NCBI GenBank assembly: GCA_031763025.1 | Contig: JASSKH010000004.1 | Span: 124,001-188,000 of the forward strand | Origin: Macrocystis pyrifera | Lineage: Eukaryota > Sar > Phaeophyceae > Laminariales > Laminariaceae | Length of the DNA: 64,000 bases | Direction: 5' to 3' | Shown: positions 21,216 to 32,734 of the stretch, piece after piece | How the letters are laid out: every line of letters begins with the position of its first letter | Position numbering within the stretch: the first letter of the stretch is position 1 | Notes under the pieces: generated by a model | The model's input: the letters and a program-made list of their open reading frames with translations, nothing else | Databases searched by the model: none | What the model was told of the DNA's origin: nothing | Program-made: the position numbers and the translations under genes

Positions 21216-24024
21216 ATAAAGAGCACAAGTGATTTTGCTTTAAGACGTGTTTTGTTTGCTTTATTTCCAGTTTTCGTCTATGTCCTCATTCCAGGTGTCT
21301 TTTTGCTCTTGTTCGTGTTGTTCTATTTTTGGTCATACATCAGCTATAATTTCCTTTTGAGCATGCATGTGTTCTGCTTGAACTCTGCTCATCTCTCTGC
21401 GTCGTTGATGTTCTGTCTCAATTTCAGATTCCTTTCTTTTGTTTTTGATCAGTTCGTGTTGTCGTTTTGTCGCTGGTTTTGCTGTTTTTTCGGACCTTGT
21501 GGGTTCGCATCTCTTTTGTTCACAATGATTTGCCAATAGTTTGGTTTTCTGTGTTAAGGTCTGTGACCGCATGCGCTAGTATAAACTACTAAGATGTAGA
21601 ATCCCAAGCAGTTTTGATTTCGGTGCGCAGAAAGAACGGTTTAACTTAGAGACAACTCACAGCATCTCAAGCACCTCCTTCCTCCGAGTACGTACCAGTC
21701 TGCCTATCTGCTTGCTCTGTGAAGTCAGCAGCAGCAACTACTTTGCGGAAAAGACCCAACGAACGCGGAACATTATGATTTTCTCCTAGACAACGTTTCG
21801 CCGCACACCTTACTTCCCTTTCTGAGCGTTGCTCCTCTCAATTCCTCGGCAATGACTGCTCTCTACGGTTACGAATCACGCTGCGCTGCTTCAAATGCCG
21901 GCCCTGCCCCGTGCGAGATTCGTTGAAGGTCTCCCGCGGCCCGCGAGCGACCGTCCTGACTTGCCCCTGGGTTACACGTGTTCTCGAATCGCCCAAACCC
22001 CGTCCAGTGCTTTCGAATCAAGCGCAACACCTTTTCTTTTTCGTTTTGAATAGGCCGATGGGAGTTCCATTTTGCGCGTCTGGTTCCCATGGCTGATTAT
22101 ATGCACAGATGGACTACTTTTGCAAATAGGTTACCCGGCAGCGTCAGATGTCCGGCGGCAGTTCATGGTGGTGTATGCACCACCTTTCTCTGCATTGGTC
22201 ATGGTGTAACTGCTGCAAGGCCATGGAGTCGAATCTCCAGGACGAAACTCGCTAAGCCAAAATTGTCTTCAACTCGTTGTCTCTTTTCTCGGGAAATTGG
22301 TAGGTACAACACATTTTCAAACCCAACCGTGTGTATGTTTACCTTAAAGTGACAACCAGGTACTAGGTATGAAGAATTACACCGGCCCTGAGTCCAGCGA
22401 TCTAATGAGTTGATTTTTTTTTTTTTCGTTTCATCGAGTTATGTTTTATGTATACCTCCGTCAATTGTCGTAAGTTTTGGAATTGTTGTTTCTATCCTTG
22501 CATGCCAAATATTTCCAAACAGTTTGTCAGGAATGTGTGGTAAAATCAGCCCTTTCTGTTTTCGCCGAGCAAGTTGTACGCAACGACGTCTTATTTTGTG
22601 TGCCCGACCTTTTCAATATCGCTTGCCGCGGTAAAGGCATCGCCTAAAATGTCGTAGGCTCTTTCTCGTAATCTTATTACATAGGAGCTCTGTACCTCAA
22701 CCCAAAACTGATTTTGATCAAAGCTGTTGATATAGAGTACAACCCGTTGCACCATCCCACAGCCTAGAGTGTATAGTTTGTACAGGTATAGCATGGATAG
22801 CATACCGGTACAACAGTACTATCACACTAGTTTGGATTTTCCGATACTTCGTTGAGAACTCGGTCAGTCAGATAATTATGGCCAAGAACTGCTACCCGTG
22901 TCTCAGGACGCCTTCAATTGCAGTTCGAAGCAGATGTTTTTGTCGAGGGAAGTTGATGCCGCTCACCATTTGGGAATTGCGGTCGCGTACCGTGTATGGT
23001 GTCTGATGCCACCAATGAAAGAGCCGCACGTAGCCTACATCCACTTTGCCCGGGCAACACCGCACTTCCCATCTTGTACGGAAAATACCACCAGCTCCCG
23101 ACTGTGGCTACAGTAGTGTACGGGGTTTCCATGAGAGGAACAGTCATACCGCCTGCCACGTTTGGCCTTTACTTTGCTCATCTGAAACAACACCAAAAAT
23201 CGTTGACTAAGATAGTCAGCCACATACGTTATTATGGTGGAAAACGTGTTCTGAGTTCCACACATGGTTCATCTGCGCATCAACGGGTACGGCCGTCATT
23301 TATATCAGGTTTCAAATGTCGCGTTGACGACGTGCCCCTACTATAAACGAGTTGCACTCCTCATCTAACCACTCACCTGGCATGGTTTATAGTACGCGTC
23401 TTTCGGAACATGTCGGCATGCGTCCGGAAGAATACCGCACGCCTTGGAATAATGAGCGCATTGTTACGAAATCCTACGAGACGTTTCATTAATCTCAATA
23501 TGTTTGCACGCGTGTAGATAATCACGGAAAACGAACCAATTTTTGATGCAGCATTGATAGTTGATTGGTGTGACGAATGCCAGATTGATACTCGCACTTT
23601 GTATCCAAATGTGTTCATTATGTGACGGACGATACAGACGTTTGACTAACACGGCACGTTGCAATGCCTTGCAGAATGAAGGACCGTCCCTCGCGGCAGC
23701 ACGGTTTTCCATTAGGAACCCTGTTCTTCTGCGGTTTGTTCACCGCGCCGGTAGTGTGTGGAAGGTGTCCTTGATGCTTTGTCTGTGCGATTTGTTTTGC
23801 TTTCTGTCCCAACGTTTCGCCTGACTTATGCTATGGTCACGCTTGCAAAAGGCGTTATATAATAAACGACATCTCGTTTGGAATTTTCTCAGCGGGCTCT
23901 CAAATTCGTCATCGTTGCCGATTCCAATGACAGGTGTACGTACGACAGGCAAAGCACTTCCAGCTATTTTCGTCTTTCGTACGGTGCTACTTGAAGATTT
24001 TCGTCGTCACATCCGGTGCTGAGA
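21216..24024. other. Upstream region of the EsV-1-7 gene; nothing else recognised
   Basis: 21.25-21.56 kb is T-rich on the plus strand and gives hydrophobic (plus) or charged (minus) frames by composition. No conserved domain is seen to 24.0 kb. A T12 run occurs near 22415. The promoter of the EsV-1-7 gene should lie within the last kilobase, but no core element can be named with confidence. Confidence 0.4.
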
Positions 24025-26253
24025 ATGAAGCGCTGCCGCTACCTGAAGTGCCACATGACTGCAACATTTAACGTTGAGGGAGGCAGCAACCCGCCTGCGT
24101 ACTGCAAGAAACATGCTGTGAACGGCATGGTGGACGTCCGCAACAAACACTGCTCGCATGACTCTTGCATGAAACATCCGTATTTTAATACAGAGGGCAG
24201 CAAAACGGCAGCGTACTGCAAGCAACATGCCAAGCATGGCATGGTCGATATCCGCAGCAAGCGTTGCTTGCAGGACTCCTGCACGAAGCAGCCTAGCTTT
24301 AATGTCAAGGGCGGCACAACGCCTGTGTACTGCAAGCAACACGCTGAGGACGGCATGGTAAACCTTCACAATAGGACGTGTTCACAAGATTCCTGCACGA
24401 CACAGCCGAGCTTCAACGTCGATGGTAGTAAGACGGCAGCATACTGCAAGAAACATGCTGAGGACGGCATGGTAGACGTCCGCAACAAGCACTGCTCGTA
24501 TGAGTCCTGCATGAGACATCCGTATTTTAATGTCGAGGGCAGCAAGAGGCCTGCGTACTGCAAGAATCATGCCGGGGAGGGCATGGTGGACGTCCGCAAC
24601 AAGCGTTGCTCGTATATCTCCTGCACGAGGCATCCGCACTTTAATGTCGAGGGTCGCAAGACCGCAGCGTACTGCAAGCAACATGCCGAGAACGGCATGG
24701 TGGATATCCGTAGTAAGCGTTGCTTGCATGACCCCTGCAGCAGGCAGCCGAGCTTCAATTTGGAAGGCAGCAAATCGGCAGTGTACTGCAAGCAACATGC
24801 TGAAGAGGGCATGGTGAACCTCCACAATAGGATGTGTTTATATCAATCCTGCATAACACAACCGAGCTTTAATGTCGAGGGCAGCAAGGTGGCAGCGTTC
24901 TGCAAGCAACATGCTAAAGCCGGTATGATTAACGTCCGCAGCAAGCGTTGCTCACATGACTCCTGCACGCAACGATCGAACTATGGTATCCCGGGAAAGA
25001 CGCCGGAGTACTGCAAGCGACATGCCGAAGACGGTATGGTGGACGTCTATAATAAAGGTTGCTCACGTGACACTTGCATGAGTCACCCGCACTTCGCTTC
25101 TGACGGAAGCAAGGCCCATGTATACTGCAAGCAGCATGCTGCAGACGGCTTGATGGATATCCGTAGCAATCGTTGCTTGGATGCCTCTTGCGCGAGACAG
25201 CCATACTTCAACGTGCACGGCACCAAGACGGCGGCGTATTGCATTCAACATGCTAAGGATGGCATGGTCAATGTTGGTATCAAACGTTGCGGATACGACT
25301 CCTGCATGAAACAGCCAAGCTTTGGCGTCAAGGGAAGCAAGACGCCGGCGTACTGCAGACGGCATGCCGAAGACGGGATGGTGGATGTCCGCAACAAGTG
25401 TTGCTCACATGATTCCTGCACAAAGCGACCAACGTTCAATGTCGAGGGCAGCAAAAGAGCAGCGTACTGCAAGCAGCATGCTGGGGATGGCATGGTGGTC
25501 GTCGGCACTAGGCAATGCTTTGATGATTCCTGCACGAAGCAGCCGAACTTTAATGTCGAGGGCAGTAAGACACCGGCGTACTGCAAACAACACGCCGAAG
25601 ACGGCATGGTCAACGTCTGCATGAAGCGTTGCCTACACGACTCCTGCATGAGGCAGGCGATCTTTAATGTCGTGGGCAGCAAGTCTCCGGTATACTGCAA
25701 GCAACACGCTGATGATGGCATGGTCAACGTGCACCATAAATTGTGCGTGCATACGTCTTGCACAAGGCAGCCGAGCTATAATGTCGAGGGGAGCCTGATG
25801 CCGCTGTACTGCAGGCAACATGCTGGGGATGGCATGACGGTCGTCCGCAAAAAGCTGTGCGCACATGAGGGCTGCACAGGACATCCGCGTTTCAATGTCG
25901 AGGGTAGCAAGACGCCGGCGTACTGCAAGAATCATGCTCAGGATGGCATGGTGGACGTCCGCAACAGGCGTTGCGCAGTTTACCCCTGCACGAAACAACC
26001 AAACTTCAATGTGGAGGACAGCAAGACGGGGAAGTACTGCAAGCAACATTCAGAGGACGGCATGGTGAACGTCCACAGGAAGCGTTATTCGCACGGTCGT
26101 TCCACAACGGGGCCAGCACGGGTTGTACCAACCGACGTTGCGACTGCAAGCGCCCAGCACGAAAGTGCTTTAGGCGATTCGGTCGGGAACTTCGATTCAT
26201 CGCGTGAGCTGGTCGATTGTCGAAAACGACCACGACGAGAACTCGAGGCATAG
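24025..26253 (+). CDS. EsV-1-7 repeat protein, 18 tandem Cys/His repeats
   Basis: A 742-residue protein, intact from the ATG at 24025 to TAG. An in-frame TGA at 23992 precedes it, so no long N-terminal extension exists in this exon. It consists of 18 repeats of about 38 residues, C-x4-C-x16-C-x2-H-x12, from residue 4 to about 687. Conserved wording is FNVEGSK, AYCKQHA and DGMVDVRNK. Repeat 1 has 17 and repeat 9 has 15 residues in the long spacer. A 19th unit (RYSHGRS) has lost its Cys. The C-terminal tail of about 55 residues is Ser/Thr/Asp rich and ends basic (CRKRPRRELEA). No signal peptide or membrane segment is seen. This spacing defines the EsV-1-7 domain; Ectocarpus IMMEDIATE UPRIGHT, a developmental regulator, has five such repeats. 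Metal binding by the 3C/1H set is likely, but the molecular role is unknown. The lack of introns and of stops in 2.2 kb argues for selection. Confidence 0.93.
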   Translation: MKRCRYLKCHMTATFNVEGGSNPPAYCKKHAVNGMVDVRNKHCSHDSCMKHPYFNTEGSKTAAYCKQHAKHGMVDIRSKRCLQDSCTKQPSFNVKGGTTPVYCKQHAEDGMVNLHNRTCSQDSCTTQPSFNVDGSKTAAYCKKHAEDGMVDVRNKHCSYESCMRHPYFNVEGSKRPAYCKNHAGEGMVDVRNKRCSYISCTRHPHFNVEGRKTAAYCKQHAENGMVDIRSKRCLHDPCSRQPSFNLEGSKSAVYCKQHAEEGMVNLHNRMCLYQSCITQPSFNVEGSKVAAFCKQHAKAGMINVRSKRCSHDSCTQRSNYGIPGKTPEYCKRHAEDGMVDVYNKGCSRDTCMSHPHFASDGSKAHVYCKQHAADGLMDIRSNRCLDASCARQPYFNVHGTKTAAYCIQHAKDGMVNVGIKRCGYDSCMKQPSFGVKGSKTPAYCRRHAEDGMVDVRNKCCSHDSCTKRPTFNVEGSKRAAYCKQHAGDGMVVVGTRQCFDDSCTKQPNFNVEGSKTPAYCKQHAEDGMVNVCMKRCLHDSCMRQAIFNVVGSKSPVYCKQHADDGMVNVHHKLCVHTSCTRQPSYNVEGSLMPLYCRQHAGDGMTVVRKKLCAHEGCTGHPRFNVEGSKTPAYCKNHAQDGMVDVRNRRCAVYPCTKQPNFNVEDSKTGKYCKQHSEDGMVNVHRKRYSHGRSTTGPARVVPTDVATASAQHESALGDSVGNFDSSRELVDCRKRPRRELEA
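24034..26085 (+). repeat. 114-bp tandem repeat encoding the EsV-1-7 units
   Basis: The DNA repeats every 114 bp (for example tactgcaagcaacatgc). Units 1-4 and 5-8 look like a duplicated block of four: units 2 and 6 share MVDIRSKR, units 3 and 7 share MVNLHNR, and units 4 and 8 share TQPSFNV. Growth by segmental duplication or unequal crossing-over is inferred. Confidence 0.85.
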
Positions 26254-29200
26254 TAGCTTCCGCGCCGCCTCCACCAAAGCCCGTTCGAGAGAAGAGGCGT
26301 TTATCCTGTGAGGATGGGTTGAGTAAGGACCTTCTTCGCCCCTGATCAGTACTTGCTAAACGGAGGCTCCTGCACGGGAACATCGCAACACCTTGGACGC
26401 GTACTCGACGCAGACCCGTCGGGTTACTCCGCGGACCGTACCCGCCTTACCGAACGTGCATCAATGCATGTATCTCGTCGAAACCGAGATGTTGGAACCG
26501 TAAAAGTATCGTTAGCGACAACGCTGAACGTGCCGAACTACAATTATAACCGTCGGTCACCGTGTGTGTACGGTATCGCTGAGCGGGTGCCAAAGATAGA
26601 TGCAAGTAACTTTACAGAGCTCGTTGGGGACCGATGGGTTCGTTTGATTCGGTGGATACACCGTATATACTGCTCGTGGTGGTCGATATCGTATTTGTCA
26701 GGTTTTTTTGTGTACCAAACCAGAGCCAAGCGATAGTTAAGCTCTCAGAGTTTTTTTAGTTGTTGAGTGCCGTCTCAAACTAGTTGCACAACCTACCGCG
26801 GCCAGAACCATTCCGGTAGCAGTGGTCAACTCAGTCGGAAGAGAAAACATACAGAGTGGCCGGGGAGAATGTCTACGAACAGCAAGGTTGGTATGATGAA
26901 ACCGAAGCCACCGCTGCTGTCAGCTTGTAGTCTTAGGGTCTCCTCTATCACCACGGTAGATGTGGTGAGGTTGTGTTGCTGGCTCCCAACTTGTAGCCAG
27001 GCTGGGTTGGGATCGACGCGGCGTTCGTAGCAAGTGTGTAGCCCGCCGCGTTTCTGTTTTAGAGTTTAGGCGGCGGTTTCGCCTTTTACGGAGATGGGGG
27101 AATTGGAAGATGATTGGTACCTGACCATATATGTGTTTCGTGTTTGTTTGCTTTTTTTGTTTGGGGGCAAGGCGTCTAGAGTTTCACACCGCGCGAGCGA
27201 GTGGTGACCTGGTTCGGCGCCGCTCGTCGTTCCGACGACAAGCGGCGGTCGTCTTCAAAGCTATAGGTGTCTCGGATTGACAAACACTTTACTCGGCACG
27301 TGTTCTCGTTTAGATACAGAAGAATATTGGGGGAACCTATCCGCCTGGTGTCACCGAATGTACCGTATGCGACAAATATATAACACGGTAACACCTTCTT
27401 GCAATGGGAACACGTAATCAGTATACGTTTGCGGCCGAGTAACGACACATTCGGCACTCTAGTGCTTCCTGTGGTGTATGTGAGTACAAGTATAACTGCC
27501 GCTGTCACGTCGGCACTAACCCCACTCTTAGACTACAGTAGTACCATAGGCATAATGTTGGAGTGCGGCTCCGCACGTGCTATGAATCGCTGTAATACGG
27601 AAGGAAAAAGTAAAGCATCAGTCATCGAAGTCAATTGTGCGAAACGAAGGTTTGTCAACCGTGTACCCTCCGAAAAAATCGCGTCCTGCACGTCACCGCT
27701 CTACCTTAGACACTATAGTTTCGTGACTTTTGAGCAAGTATTTCCAACGTTTCGCTTGGTTTTACTACGCGTAGCGAAAATATATGGTATTTCTCGAAGT
27801 AGTCAACCGCATTTGTGGCTTAGACTATTCATTTTAATGAAACAAAACATCAGCCGTGAACGGAACGTGATAAAAGCCAAGGTATTACCACCGATCGGTC
27901 TGAACATATGCATCACCAGATATCCCCACGACTGCACACTCAGTTGCAATTTCCGCTGCCGACGATTGATTTTGCGAGATAAATATCCTTTCGCGCTGCC
28001 AGTGTCAATGACCTGTCATTTTTTTTCTCGAACTACTCGCATGTGTCGCCTATTCCGTGCAAAGTCGTTTTTTCTTCTAATCATCAATTGTTTTGGTTGT
28101 CCGCGTCGTCCAAGCCCATAAGTGCGCTGTTGAGCCCCGCCGGTCGCGAGGTTATACCGCAGTAGCACCAGTGCCTGCCCTGCCTTGAAGCATGTTTTGA
28201 CGATCCTGCTCGTACTAAATGTCTCGGTGCATAGTGCCCTCCGCGATGGTGGGGGCGACTCTAAGGCACCAGTCATTTTTTGACCGCACTACGATATGGG
28301 GCCTGCTAGATGGTTTCTGGGTTTCATGTTTCTGATCAGAACTGATTTTTTATTCGGTCTTTTGCCTCCCGGAAACTACTGTTGTACCCTGTAAGCGGCT
28401 AAACACAATGAAAAAATGAACATATTTTCAAATATCGTTTGCAGCCAACCGACGTCATTCGCGGTATAAAATAGTTGAAAGAAGTTGGGAATCAACGCCT
28501 ACCGGCCGCGGAATGGTCAATAAGGTGACACCGACGCGATTCAAGGACAGGGATAGAACACCCCGAACAGAACCCTTACGATGGGCAAAGGTCCGTCAAA
28601 AGCAATCGATTCCCGGGGGAAACTAAGTTTGTTCCTGAGCTTTGCGCGATTACATTTACCGTACTGCGTTGGTAGTATTTACGCTAAAGGTCTGCAGCTA
28701 TTCTGTCAACAACTGCAACTAAGCGTGTGCGCTAAGGCGTCCAGGAAAGTGCTCAGTGTCGGTTGTTTGAAACGATGCAGACAGTGTGGTGAGTGTATCC
28801 CTCCGCAACCTTTTACCTGTCTTCTGCCAACGCATACCAGGTACAGTGTGGTTTTTTAATATACCAATGCTTTTAGGAGGTGCATCTGTTAAGCATTCTC
28901 GAAGTGCAGCAGGGGGTTGTGAACGCCGCACTCTCATGGGCGATAGAATTATCTAGAGTATTCTGAATCACAGGTTCGAAACCTCTCTGTCTGTCTTCCG
29001 TCACAAGCACAATTCCGATCCTCGCAGAATCTAGTGTTGAATCGCTCGCGATGTTGACGCGCATAACGCGCGACTCGATTGGCGATACACACACGAACAG
29101 TCTGGGCCAACGTTCGGATTCGACGGAGCCCTGAGCCTTGTGCTCCGTGACCTAGCCCCATCCGGAACAATCACTTGTAGACAATCGTTATTGCCCGGGT

Positions 29201-29636
29201 CTGTTCGAGCAGCGAAATATTTCCCAAAATCACTACAGCGCATTGATCACCTTTTGGAAGCATACCTTGCTCAGTGGTATTGGCTAGCGGACTTTATGAG
29301 GCCGTTGCCCGCCGCTCGAAAACGGCCGTGCAAGGTCGCTTCTGGTTGCAGAGGTCTTGACCCCGTGTTGTTTGCGATATATTATGTGGTGCTGTTTACC
29401 GGGGTCGCTTTTTGCTTCACAAAAAATGGAATTACTCACCAAACAGAGACCAATAACAGCTGCTTTAACCAGACTCACGCCACTTCCGAGGTTCTTGAGT
29501 TCGTACAAGATCCCAGGGCACTTGCTGCTAGATCGGAACGACCCGCAACGATGAAACCCCGCGCACAAAGAGTTACTGACGCACGAGCACAACGTTCCCG
29601 TCGGGAGCAACCCACACGCAGCAAAGGTCGGAAGGG
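26254..29636. other. Mostly unassigned; one 188-240 codon open frame
   Basis: No family recognised. The longest frame (27399-28121, plus) has no ATG until 27555, is rich in Arg/Cys/Ser and shows no motif; it may be chance. A frame at 29140-29673 has one hydrophobic stretch (FAIYYVVLFTGVAFCF) but no ATG at its start. A B-box-like ggttcgaaacc near 28973 lacks a matching A-box or cloverleaf. Confidence 0.35.
27555..28121 (+). CDS. Hypothetical open frame, doubtful
   Basis: 188 codons from the first ATG to TAA. The composition is rich in Arg, Ser, Cys and Leu, with a hydrophobic Phe/Leu/Ile patch near the C terminus. No signal peptide, repeat or family motif is recognised, and the neighbours give no clue. 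A frame of this length can occur by chance in 64 kb. Confidence 0.2.
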   Translation: MLECGSARAMNRCNTEGKSKASVIEVNCAKRRFVNRVPSEKIASCTSPLYLRHYSFVTFEQVFPTFRLVLLRVAKIYGISRSSQPHLWLRLFILMKQNISRERNVIKAKVLPPIGLNICITRYPHDCTLSCNFRCRRLILRDKYPFALPVSMTCHFFSRTTRMCRLFRAKSFFLLIINCFGCPRRPSP

Positions 29637-30640
29637 GCTGCTGCTGCGAGAAGATGTGACAAATGCCCCGTAAAACCGTTAGCCGTACACAAGTAGCTGT
29701 TATCTTAGTCAGGAATTGCTGCGAGGGGTATACAGCAGTGCTCCGCTGGTTCTCTCGTTCGTCAACGATAGTTGTCGAGCCTCCGTAATTATCCCTCCCT
29801 TCTTACCACACGCCCTTCAACCAGACCGTGTGTCATTCTGCTTGCGTGGAACTAGTATTTCGTGATTATGAGGCGCAACCGCCATCCCTGCATTACTATT
29901 GTATTAGTCTATCCGGCGATGCTGCGTGAGTACGCATGTTTCTTCCTTCGTTTATGCCCTGTTTTGACCCTTGCTGCGCAAGGGTCTGAAAGAGCCTGCT
30001 CCAGCGAGAATGCATGACAAATGCCCCGTATAGCCGTAACCCTACCCAAACAATGTTGCGAGGGGTATGCAACAGTGTCGCGTTGTTACTCTCGTCCGTC
30101 GACCGTAGTTCTCGAGCCATCGCAAATTTACCTCCTTTGCTACCACACTCCCTGCAACCAGACTGCGTGTCGATATGCTTGCGTAGAACTAGTGTTTCGT
30201 GAATATGAGGCGCAACCTCAACGGCTGCGGTGCAGCTGTAGTAGTCTAGTCCGCCATGTTGCGTTAATACGGATTGAACTCTCGTGTTATATCTCTTCTC
30301 TTTGGCCCTGTTTCGACTTTGGCATTGCGCGGGTCGGGAGGATGCTGCTGCTGTGAGAAGGTGAGAAAAATCGCCCCGCAAAATCGTTACCATTATAGCC
30401 GTAACCTTAGTCAACAATTGATGCGAGGGGTATACAGCAGTGTTGCGATGTTGCTCCTGGCCGTCAGCTATGGTTGCCGAGCCCCCAAAGTTGTCGAGCA
30501 CCACACTCGCTGCGACCAGGCTGTGTGTCTTAGTGGTTTTGAATCGCAACCTCAATACCTGCTGTACTATAGAGTCTAGTCTGTCATGCTGAGTCAACAC
30601 GGATTGAAAAATCGTGTGATATCTCTCTTCTGTAGTCTCA
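29637..30640. repeat. Three tandem copies of a ~355-bp unit
   Basis: The segment gccccgta recurs at 29664, 30023 and 30373. Each is followed by tgcgaggggtat(a)cagcagtg, ctctcgt-like sequence, accacactc, aaccagactgtgtgtc, ttcgtgattatgaggcgcaacc and agtctagtctg. The 254-codon minus-strand frame at 29896-30660 contains SVLTQHDRLD and SVLTQHGGLD only because it reads through this repeat. Confidence 0.8.
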
Positions 30641-30892
30641 TCTCCGATGGGGTGTGACAAAGAATCGCACTCTCGTGAGTATAATTTGTTCGTTTTGACT
30701 CTCTCATGTATTCCACCACCAAAATTGCTAGTGGGCGTAAGGCCCGGGAGCAGATTGCTGCAGACGCTGGGTGTGTCATAGGAGCCGTATTTTCTACTCT
30801 AATACCAGGTATGACATTTTTGTGGCCTTGCGGACCGCCATGATAAGCGGATGAGGGTGCCATAGCCATTCATTTTTACTACCCCACCCACT

Positions 30893-31385
30893 AACCCATG
30901 GACGTTACAATGCTTACTGCTGTTAGTGGTACGACCGCTTCTCCGCCAGTGAAGCCGGTATTCACACCACCAAACTCATCGGCACCCGGATGCTTACTCA
31001 TTCTTTTGGTTGTGTTTCCTGACCACCAGCCCATGCTACAACGTTATTTGGCGAAAAATCTAGCAATTCATCCGCCTAAGCCACCCACACCCACAGCACA
31101 TTTTATTCTGAACAAATACGGGAACTCATACACCGAAGTTCTGATGGTTCGTGCGTACTAGTGGTACGACCACTGCCACGCCAGCGGGCGCGTATACGTA
31201 TATACCCTCACCACGGACGTTGCGATGCTTAGCTTTGGGTTGTGTTTACTGACCACCCACCCATGCTGCCATCCTATGTGGCGAACACCGAACCCACCTA
31301 TCCGCCCAAACCACCCAAAGTGCAGCAGTGCAGCGGTACTACAGTAGTATACTAACCCGCCTACTAATCCATCGACGTTCAACGG
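30893..31385. repeat. Two tandem copies of a ~250-bp unit with TACTAGTGGTAC
   Basis: Copies at about 30898-31140 and 31147-31385 share gtggtacgaccactg, ggacgttgcgatgcttac, ttgtgtttactgaccaccc, catgctgc and atccgcccaaaccaccc. A shorter echo of tgtactagtggtacaac occurs twice at 31392-31460. Confidence 0.7.
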
Positions 31386-31574
31386 TCCCTGCTGTACTAG
31401 TGGTACAACTGCTGCTACGCCATGTTCCGGCCCTCCCTACTGTACTAGTGGTACAACCGCTTCTACGTCACGTTCCGATGTTTTCTTGCTAGTGTTATTC
31501 GTTAGAGTTCCTATTTGCAAGCCTTCATACGGTGCTGACGGTTTCACCTTCACGGCCCTTGTCTTGACTTGTAA

Positions 31575-31770
31575 GCTCTCCTATTAGGTGTCTTGCATGG
31601 GTCGTCGCAAACCGGTACCCTAGTCCATCCTTCAGGCGTGGTTGGCGGAAGTACGTCCACTGTGACGGGGAGGCTTGCCGGCTTCGTACCATCACGGACA
31701 CCACCACCCCGTTTGAGTGCTACAAGTGCGACCGCTCAACTGTCTTTGACCTGCCGAGTAAAGGGGAGAC
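31575..31770 (+). pseudogene. Cys-rich open segment (C-x4-C-x13-C-x2-C)
   Basis: In the plus frame running through 31650-31770 the peptide WRKYVHCDGEACRLRTI is followed after about seven residues by PFECYKCD. The four Cys could bind a metal, and the layout loosely recalls CW or PHD-type fingers, but the conserved second Trp of CW is absent. There is no ATG close upstream and the frame ends at TAA near 31769. It may be an exon or a decayed fragment. Confidence 0.3.
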
Positions 31771-31788
31771 AGCGTAATGCCTGCGTGA

Positions 31789-32172
31789 ATGTTGCTTGGC
31801 TTTCATGAGAAGAGGGCGGACACTATCTGCTCCGCTGTGCTTTTCTTACAACAGAACAAATCGTGCGTGCGCACGTCATCCGAGTGCCGGAGCTCAAGTG
31901 TGAGGGTTGGTTCGCCAAACAGGGCCAAAAGCGCGGTGGAAACCCCGGCTAGGGCGAGCGTTGATTCGCCTAACAGGGCACACGGCACGGTGGGGTCTCC
32001 CTCAAGCGCCATTAAATCTGTTATTACGGTTTCGGCCGCCATCGCGGATTCGACCACAAGGGCGGTTTCGGCCGCGAGCGTGATTTTGGTTTCGGCCGCG
32101 AGTGTGAAGCTGACGACTGTAACGGCTAGCGAGAAAGGCGTTGGTTCGATCCAGGGGCAGGATCTCCCGTAA
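31789..32172 (+). CDS. Low-complexity Ala/Ser/Val-rich open frame, doubtful
   Basis: About 127 codons beginning near an ATG at 31807 or a non-ATG at 31789. It contains the repeats VGSPNRAKSA, VDSPNRAHGT and VGSPSSAIKS, then VSAAIADSTT and VSAASVILVSAASV. The DNA shows short tandem repeats (ttcggccgcgagtgtga). No family recognised. Confidence 0.25.
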   Translation: MLLGFHEKRADTICSAVLFLQQNKSCVRTSSECRSSSVRVGSPNRAKSAVETPARASVDSPNRAHGTVGSPSSAIKSVITVSAAIADSTTRAVSAASVILVSAASVKLTTVTASEKGVGSIQGQDLP

Positions 32173-32349
32173 ACGCGGCTGGAACCCCGACCGCTAGGGG
32201 CCTGGTGTCCGGGGGGGTGAGGGTCAACGCCCCGGCGTAGTTTACAGGCAGCTCGTTTCTACGTGACCGGCTTCTTTTTGCTATAATATTCTCTCTGCAT
32301 CGGCATTGCGGCGGGTGTAGCAAACGTGCCACAGCACGTTTTGTTGGGT

Positions 32350-32397
32350 TGGGTGGCGTTGCGTTGCGTTGCGTTGCATTGCGTTGCGTTGCGTTAG
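32350..32397. repeat. GTTGC pentanucleotide microsatellite
   Basis: About eight copies of gttgc in series, one with a C-to-A change, in front of a G/C-rich segment. Confidence 0.9.
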
Positions 32398-32734
32398 CGG
32401 CCCTGATTCCGTGGTGCTCTAGATAAAACACACGTTGGGTGTGGTTTGAACGGGCTGTACATGATTCTACTAAGCACAGCAACGTGTAATTGTGTGGACT
32501 TGGCACTTGCAATAACGTCGAGTTGGAGAAGACACGGTTTGCTTTGACACCTGGTTTGGCCATCGGGGCATTGAACGTAAGTTTCCTGCGCGATACATGT
32601 GATGCACGAGTATAATAGGTTTGTGGGGTCCAGTACAGTAGAAAAGTCGATCGTTCCCGCAATATTCCTTCGATCGCGAAAACACCATCAGCTGAGATTG
32701 CCGTTGATTGCATCTATTCATAGATGACGTCGCG

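Noticed and set aside
21333..21572. Charged coiled-coil-like minus-strand frame
   Set aside because: Arises from a T-rich plus strand; no conserved pattern.
24007..26068. Repeated open frames in other frames of the EsV-1-7 gene
   Set aside because: They mirror the 114-bp repeat of the true coding frame; only the plus frame from 24025 keeps the Cys/His pattern through all units.
28950..28990. Possible tRNA around ggttcgaaacc
   Set aside because: The B-box is good, but no A-box at the right distance and no acceptor stem can be paired.
29896..30660. 254-codon minus-strand frame with internal peptide repeats
   Set aside because: The peptide repeats follow directly from the ~355-bp DNA tandem repeat; no start context or domain supports a gene.
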